Shown piece by piece: positions 58,380 to 64,000 of a DNA stretch of 64,000 nt. The DNA is from Pollenia angustigena (lineage: Eukaryota > Arthropoda > Insecta > Diptera > Polleniidae). The notes beneath the pieces were generated by a model that did no database searches, had not been told where the DNA came from, and saw only the letters and a program-made list of their open reading frames with translations. The position numbers were made by a program, and so were the translations under genes. The stretch spans positions 63,831,393 to 63,895,392 of the forward strand of contig OV884059.1 in NCBI GenBank assembly GCA_930367215.1, read 5' to 3'. Each line of letters starts with the position of its first letter. Position 1 is the first letter of the stretch.

Positions 58380-58750
58380 TTCGTCCGTCCGTAAGACTTG
58401 TTGGCTGCCCATATCACATAAACTAAGCATATTGAAAATCATGAGAATTGCTCCATAATTTCACATAGCACCCATACAAGATTCTTTGCGGAATAGAGTC
58501 TTTTTGCTTTCTATATTCGTACTTAGATTAAATTTGATCCAAACTTATTTTATTGCAATCTTAATTATCATATCCATCAGTCCATATTTTACGATACCTC
58601 GCATACAAATACTACTCCTGAAAAGAATAGCCGTTATATGTTATTGACATACAAAATGGCGACAATAACTTTTACGGCAGCTTCTATGTCATGATAAAAT
58701 TAACTATAGGTCCCATATAAAGCACATCCTAAAATCACTTAAAGGCAAAA
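58380..58750 (+). mobile_element. Degenerate Helentron-like relic
   Basis: CGTCCGTCCGTAAG, TTGCTCCATAATTTCACATA and TATAGGTCCCATATAAAGC resemble the Helentron-like elements at 48.5-51.2 kb and the relic near 40.8 kb. Ends are not discernible. Confidence 0.45.
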
Positions 58751-60532
58751 AAAACTCATATCAAAGACTATAAATATATATTTATGTGGTGTTTATAGAA
58801 CACGAGCGCCTTATCCGTCCGTTCAAATTACATTTAAAACAAAAATTAAATTGTTTTGTATTTGGTTCAAAAAACTTTCTGATGAATCTCAACCTTATAA
58901 TATAATTTTGTTGTGGCGGGTCACACATATTTACAAAATTTGCTGTTTTTTTAATATTTTTCATATAACTTTTATTTCCTGGCAATTTCATACATACATA
59001 CGCATACATTTTCTTAAAGTCTTAAATGACAATGAAATTCTGACATAAATTGTGCTCATATTTTTCTTTGAAATCCAAATAAAAAACGAAGAGGACTTAA
59101 ACTTAAATACAGTACAACATTTATGACTTTTTTCAATACTTTTTCAATTAATTTATTTCAAAATTACATTCAGCACCATGCCACAAGGTCAATGTCTATT
59201 ACGTTTGATGGGAAGCCAAACGTAGAAAAAAAGAAAACAAAAAAATACTACGATTTAGACCATGAATATTTATAATTTATTTTTGTTTACTTTATTTATT
59301 CATTGACATTTGCTTTCACCCTCGTAAAGAACTATCATCTCAACGATTCCAAATAAATAAATCTGTAGGTACTAAAATACTAGAATAAACAAACGTAAAA
59401 CAAATGTATCTTTCTTTGGCCCTTAACAGTTGCATAGAAACAGAAGTTGGTGAAAAAAGTAAAATCCCTTAAAACCTATAAAATTAAATAAAGTGAAGTT
59501 ATTTTGTTTATTATTATAAAAACTTAATGGCAATATTTTAGTTTTGTGTCCACATTATTTTACCAACGCCCTGTTAAAAAACACTTTTAAAAACAAACTC
59601 CCAAGCTACAGCTGGGAATTCTAGTAAACGAAAGATCCTTCATCCAATATCTAAGAGAAATTTTCCTTTCCAAATCCTGTGTCAATGTCTAGACACATTT
59701 TTTCGTTTTTTTACGGGATTGTTGCTGCCTTCTATTCTCATCAATACTCGAAATTTCATCGCAGACAAATGAGGTTGAGTAATTGAACGAACATTCTTTT
59801 TTTACTTTATATTTAAGTGGATTTCGTGTCAAGAATGATTTTTGTTTATTATTTTTTTTTGCAATATGCTGATAGGGCAGAGAATGTGACTTTTTTGAAA
59901 ATAACTGTCATAATTTAGACCCAATTCGAAGTATTTTGGCGGAGTGGCATTTTTTTCACATGGTAATGGAATATTCCAACTAAAAAAATATTTATAAAAA
60001 TTACCCATGTTTTTTAAATGTTACCCAATAAAGCGCAGTTTCATAACTTTGTGAGTAGAGAAAAAAAAATTTATCTTTAAATATTAAAGAAAATAAAAAA
60101 GGTAGGGAAAATTAAAAGTTTATATTTTTACCAAAAAATGTATATTTAAATCAAAAATTTAAATCGATTTGTACACAAGATTTTCAATGCTTTTAACACT
60201 TGGTTCTTTCAAAAGTTTTAAAGACATCACAAGAAAAATTTTGATGCAAACTTAAAATAAAAATAAGCGTAAATAAAAAAAGAAGTGAAAATATATTAAA
60301 ATTGTATAAAATCCTCAAAAAAAAAAAAAAAATCCCCAGTCCCCAACTTTGGGGATAAATCCCCAAGTCTGGCAGCCCGGTTTGTGAAATAATACCGAAC
60401 CTCCCACTAGGAATGTTCTTCCCGTCAAAAAAATTTGTTTCGCAAAAAATTAGACTGATCCCATATCGGGAAAGCGTCGCTCATCCGCCCTTAAGTTTGA
60501 GCGTGCATTTATTATTTTGTAAAAATTTGCTA
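58751..60532. other. AT-rich intergenic sequence, no gene seen
   Basis: No convincing coding. CCCCAACTTTGGGGATAAAT then CCCCAAGTCTGGCAGCCCGG near 60,342-60,380 looks like a transposon end, but no partner was found. Confidence 0.45.
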
Positions 60533-60564
60533 TTAACCCTCCGTCATGCACATATAACGGTAGT

Positions 60565-60599
60565 CACATACGTAGCGCACGTAGCTGGCCAGATACACT
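60565..60599. repeat. piggyBac left subterminal inverted repeat
   Basis: CACATACGTAGCGCA, five bases, CTGGCCAGATACACT. It lies 28 bases inside the TTAA-adjacent end. It matches the right repeat except for a 5- versus 9-base middle, and includes the palindrome CTGGCCAG. Confidence 0.9.
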
Positions 60600-60784
60600 G
60601 TGTACTTCAATACATTTATATATTAGTGATAATATTACATTGTTATATTATTATTAGCACGCCAGGCAAATGCATATTTACTATTTTTTTTGTTTTTTTT
60701 CTAAGTACATGCTAAACCACCTATCCAGAAAAAAATTAACGAGAAATAAAATTTTTTAATTTCAAACAAATAATGGTTTTAAAG

Positions 60785-60790
60785 TTTATT
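60785..60790 (-). terminator. AATAAA signal downstream of the piggyBac frame
   Basis: On the minus strand AATAAA lies about 80 bases past the stop codon at 60,869, a plausible polyadenylation signal for the transposase transcript. Confidence 0.55.
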
Positions 60791-60868
60791 TCAATTAATT
60801 TCAATTCAAAAATTAGTAGTTATAAAATAATAAAGTAAATTTCAATTAATTCTAAATTAAAAAAAGTC

Positions 60869-62601
60869 TTACAGAGCTTCAGGCAAGCAACTAAAACATG
60901 TATAATTTGATTTTGAATGTTGTAGGCATACCGGGTTCCCGCACTTGGAACAATAAAAACGAGTAAGTCTGCGAGTTTTTTCGTCTCCCAATGTGCAAAG
61001 CTGGCAACTTTTTCTCTTTTGTAGAGTATCAGCACCATATGAACTAGGAACTACTACTGGAACCTGAAAAAAAAATCCAAACGAGGAAAATGGGATGAAA
61101 TGAAAGGCAAATGTTGCATCAATCTTACTTACGCATAGTGGTCTTCCAAAATAAGATTCCATGGCCAAACGAGTGCTAAACTGCTTTCTGATTTGAACGT
61201 TGTTCATTCGGTTCTCAATATTTGGAAGAACCAATGTATCAGCTAACGTACTGAGAAAATTTTTTCTAGCATTATTTTTATTGAGACCATCAACTTCTTT
61301 GCAAATACAAAATGCAGCCAGTGCCATGATGTCCAACATGTTGCAGAAGAACGCAAGAGTTCATCGTCTTGTCGGCCTCTTTGTAGTAAAATGTGTAACC
61401 ATTTGATCCATACAATCGACGCCTGCTTTATTCTTATTGTAAAAGAGAATTGCTTCGGGTTTCATTGCTTCCCCTTCACAATATTTGGTATAGTGGACGG
61501 TCGAAAGTATGTTCACACATTTATTTCTCTTTGGCACATAACTACAAATTGAAACCAAATTTTCATGGATTCCAAATTAAGATGACAGATTGGGACGAGA
61601 ACGATCCTTCCTCATTTCGTTAGGGATACATCTTTTATTGGACCGAATGCTACCAACAAATGAAAGACCAATTCTGGCCAAACGCTTTGCTTCTTCTAAG
61701 GTGGTAAAGAAGTTGTCAGCTACAATTATACGACCAGTATTGCTGTACGGCTTTGCGAGTTGTAGCATAATATTTTCACTCGTTCTTCTCCTGCTTGTCT
61801 ACCGGTATAAAGCTTTCCTTGCAGTGGATATTTAGATCTGGAATCGAAAGCCCACCAGATTTTGATGCCGTATTTCGCTGGTTTTGATGGTATGTACTGT
61901 GTGAATTTTGTTTTTCCACGATATGGGAACAGTTGCTCATCAATTGTTATGCTGCTATGAGGACTATAATTTTTGGCAAGATTTTCATTTAAGAAATTCC
62001 AAACGTCACGAATTGGTGCAGCCTTGTCATCGCGCAATCGATGAGCGCGTGTTCTACCATCATCAAAACGGATGCATCGTGCCAGCACTGTGAATCGATT
62101 GAAAGACATGACTGCTCTGAATATGGGAAGATTATTGGGCTGCCACAAAAACTTTGTGGCTTGCATATTATTGTGGGAATAACCAGCTGCCAAAAGAATA
62201 CCGACGCATGCATCTAATTCAGTTTTGGACATATCATTCCAAACTTTTGGTATTTTACCGGGATTAGCTGCATTCCACTTCTCGACTAAAACTTTACCAT
62301 GGCGATTCGTTTCAGAAATTATAACAAATATTATATTCGGTGTAAAATATTTTTTGAATACCTCAATTGGAACACTGGTTTTTTGCTTCGGACCAGGTCG
62401 AAAACGCAAGATATTGTGTTGACGTATACGAGTTCCAATATTTGGTTCATTTTTACACCATATAGTACCATCCTTACCAAGGAAATAATCTTCGGCAGCA
62501 TTCTGTTCTTCAATTTCTTCATCGTCGTCACTATCAGACACTTCATTTGGTTCGATATCCAAATCATTTTCGATATCTGAGGCATTGTCTTCGTTTGGCA
62601 T
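60869..62601 (-). pseudogene. piggyBac transposase, broken
   Basis: The gene would cut and paste the element at TTAA sites. From ATG 62,601 an acidic N-terminal region (DSDDDEEIEEQ) leads into the transposase core. Catalytic Asp motifs are all present: SITIDEQLFPYRG (Asp about residue 221), then IIVADNFFTT, then GVDCMDQM. The C-terminus (61,020-60,890) has a zinc-binding cysteine cluster: CQLC, CSKC, CLQH and CFSC. Breaks: a frameshift near 61,766-61,772 between VKI and MLQLAKPY; an in-frame TAA at 61,577-61,579 after RPNLSS; and an in-frame TGA at 61,361-61,363 after KRPTRR, where the family usually has Trp. A 69-bp in-frame intron candidate lies at 61,064-61,132. Total length with an upstream exon would fit the usual ~600 residues. 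The copy should be unable to make active enzyme. Confidence 0.95.
61064..61132 (-). other. Candidate 69-bp intron in the piggyBac transposase
   Basis: On the minus strand the ends are GTAAGTAAG and TTTTTTTTTCAG, the consensus donor and acceptor. The interval is exactly 23 codons with no stop, sits in phase 0 between ..GRPLC and VPVVVPSS, and encodes a Phe-rich stretch not expected in the family. Confidence 0.75.
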
Positions 62602-63322
62602 ATGAGCATTTCCGTCAAAAGGTCCACCGTGACCGAAAATTTAAAAGTTATTAAAATCTGATTATTTTACGATATTTTTTTAGAGAAATATTTAGATTTT
62701 ACTTATTTTATAAATTTACTCATAAATTTGTTCACTTAGATAAACAATCAGCCTGCAAAGTTGTGCAAAAGTAATTTCTTATATGTGAGAATGTTTCATT
62801 GTACGTTTTCTTTAATATTTATCTTTCTTAAAAGAGGTGATATTTGATAAAAATTATTCCAAAAAAATTTTCTTTTCTTACATGGTCTGAAATCTAAAGA
62901 AGAGTTCAAAGAGAAAGATGGTATTCGGATTAACGGTTAATTTTTATTTTATTTTGATCATTATTCAGTTAAATTATTACGGAAAAAATTTCACGTTCGA
63001 AATGTCACGTATCGACCCATATTTTGGTTTAAAAATAAGAAAATATAGAAGACTTTGGAATCAAACCAAGACATTTTAATGTTACATTGCTACGTTAAAT
63101 TCTGAAAGTAGTTTGACTAAAAAATTGTATCAGGTTTCGCTGAATTACGCCTTTTTATACATGGCCAAGAAAACTACTTCTGTTTTTTTCACGTTCGAAC
63201 CGCTACTTCTTTTTCCATTATCTTTGGCCTAGAATCGCGCCCTCCATAAACTTTAGCATAGATAACAGTGCTTTCTTAATGCTATAATTTAGGGGTTATG
63301 AAAACGTAAAAATATTTTTTGC

Positions 63323-63583
63323 TTAAAATGTTATTGCATTTTTGATGCGTACGACTGTCACGTTCAACACTTTGGAATTACCCATATACTTTAGATCCAT
63401 GTCGTCGTCATCGTCGTCCACTCCTGGAAAGTCATCAATCTGCTCATCTGAAAACACTTCGCCATCTTCAGCGTCTCTTTTACGCTCCAACTCATTCGCC
63501 TTTGCTTCTGCTATTCGTGTATGGAAATCCAAATTACCAAGCTGAAATCGCGTACTATAAATGTTCTCTATTTCTTCATTCAT
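63323..63583 (-). CDS. Probable N-terminal exon of the piggyBac transposase
   Basis: An 86-residue frame from ATG 63,583: MNEEIENIYS..., charged helix-like NELERKRDAEDGEVF, then an Asp cluster (VDDDDDDMD). Acidic N-terminal regions precede the core in piggyBac proteins. This frame lies inside the element on the same strand about 720 bp upstream of the core, which itself starts without a full N-terminus. A possible donor is ATGG/GTAATT near 63,387. Splicing to the core at about 62,63x is an inference; an independent small frame is the alternative. Confidence 0.5.
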   Translation of the reverse strand: MNEEIENIYSTRFQLGNLDFHTRIAEAKANELERKRDAEDGEVFSDEQIDDFPGVDDDDDDMDLKYMGNSKVLNVTVVRIKNAITF

Positions 63584-63897
63584 TTTTTTTTTTCAAATAA
63601 ATAAAAATTCGCCCGCAAATAATTTCCCGTAGCTTTCAAAGTTCACTATTCAACTGAAGCTAAAAAAAAATATTCAGCTGATGTAAAACCAAAAAAGTAA
63701 CGGTTATTTTTGTTTGCCTTCGTTGCTGTGGGAGTACCCACGCAGAGAGCGAGGGGGACAGACAGAAATCTGAACTCTACAACAGCTATAACAATGCAGA
63801 GCACAAATAAAACGCAGTTTCAGTTGATTTGAGTAAACAAACGCAAAAATAAAATAAAAAATGCAAATAAATTACATTGTTCTTCATACAAAATACA

Positions 63898-63936
63898 AGT
63901 GTATCTGGCCAGATATGAACATGCGCTACGTATGTG
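63898..63936. repeat. piggyBac right subterminal inverted repeat
   Basis: Reverse complement of the left repeat with a 9-base middle. At least 64 bases separate it from the unseen right terminus, against 28 on the left. Such asymmetry is normal for piggyBac. Confidence 0.9.
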
Positions 63937-64000
63937 GTGTGTAGATGAAAAATCCACATAAATTATTTTTCTAGTTTTTTTTTAATGTTTTATTTTTTCA

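Larger units (their letters stand above)
60537..64000 (-). mobile_element. piggyBac element, at least 3.46 kb, right end beyond window
   Basis: The left terminus is TTAA (60,533-60,536) followed by CCCTCCGTCATGCAC. A 35-bp subterminal block (CACATACGTAGCGCA..CTGGCCAGATACACT, 60,565-60,599) is repeated inverted at 63,898-63,936, so both sides of the element are present. The right-hand TTAA and CCCT terminus are not seen before 64,000. A broken transposase lies between, on the minus strand. TTAA target choice, asymmetric spacing of terminal and internal repeats, and the DDD transposase define the piggyBac superfamily. Confidence 0.9.

Noticed and set aside
33496..60532. LTR retrotransposon or retrovirus-like sequence
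   Set aside because: No paired long terminal repeats, primer-binding site, protease or integrase motif was found.
61989..62627. Several plus- and minus-strand frames overlapping the transposase
   Set aside because: Shadows of the piggyBac coding frame.
1..64000. Host protein gene, tRNA or rRNA
   Set aside because: No recognisable host domain, no tRNA B-box/cloverleaf and no rRNA-like conserved block was seen on either strand; a small gene with short exons could still be missed.

Overview
The window looks like heterochromatic or intergenic DNA from a dipteran insect, most likely a higher fly. The basis is the strong AT richness, two Helentron/DINE-1-like elements ending in the ATTCGGC-ACA-GCCGAAT hairpin, a Jockey-clade LINE with an FADD reverse transcriptase, a piggyBac with DDD motifs, and many fly-type MITEs. 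I recognise no host protein-coding gene, tRNA or rRNA. The only convincing protein-coding sequences belong to transposable elements, and those with recognisable domains are broken.

Positions 1-33,500 are dominated by a head-to-tail duplication of a unit of about 19.3 kb. Copy A fills 1-14,208 and its start lies before the window. Copy B fills about 17,138-33,495. By eye the copies match at roughly 98-99% outside the arrays, and both end at the same palindromic (AT)n tract. Each unit holds, in order: a ~104-bp satellite array; an inverted array of a diverged subfamily of the same satellite, arranged as ~208-bp dimers; a ~4.1-4.3 kb element with long imperfect inverted ends (called E here) carrying nested MITEs; a hAT-like ~580-bp element; eight ~330-bp satellite monomers; AAAC-type microsatellites; and (AT)n. 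Between the copies lie a 1.2-kb TTTG-rich minisatellite and an inverted, truncated copy of E. Copy B therefore sits in a ~10-kb palindrome (15,775-25,935) whose core is the two opposed arrays. Clean insertion differences (a 442-bp piggyBac-like MITE only in A, a 126-bp MITE only in B) and a 25-bp indel record events after the duplication.

Positions 33,500-48,000 are AT-rich intergenic sequence studded with MITEs: a TA-flanked 751-bp element, a 960-bp hAT-type element with an exact 8-bp target duplication, a 5'-truncated Jockey-like LINE with target duplication and poly(A), and GC-rich foldback-like clusters at 41.7-42.9 kb. An inverted-repeat element at 44.7-45.5 kb carries one reversed monomer of the 330-bp satellite, and two further MITEs follow.

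Positions 48,000-60,500 hold two adjacent Helentron-like elements with ~152-bp internal repeats, a strong 87-nt hairpin, a small LINE reverse transcriptase remnant, and a dispersed short repeat family. The rest is AT-rich DNA without recognisable genes.

Positions 60,537-64,000 are a piggyBac element running off the right edge. Its transposase, on the minus strand, keeps the three catalytic aspartate motifs and the C-terminal cysteine cluster. It carries one frameshift and two in-frame stops, plus a likely 69-bp intron and a probable separate acidic N-terminal exon.
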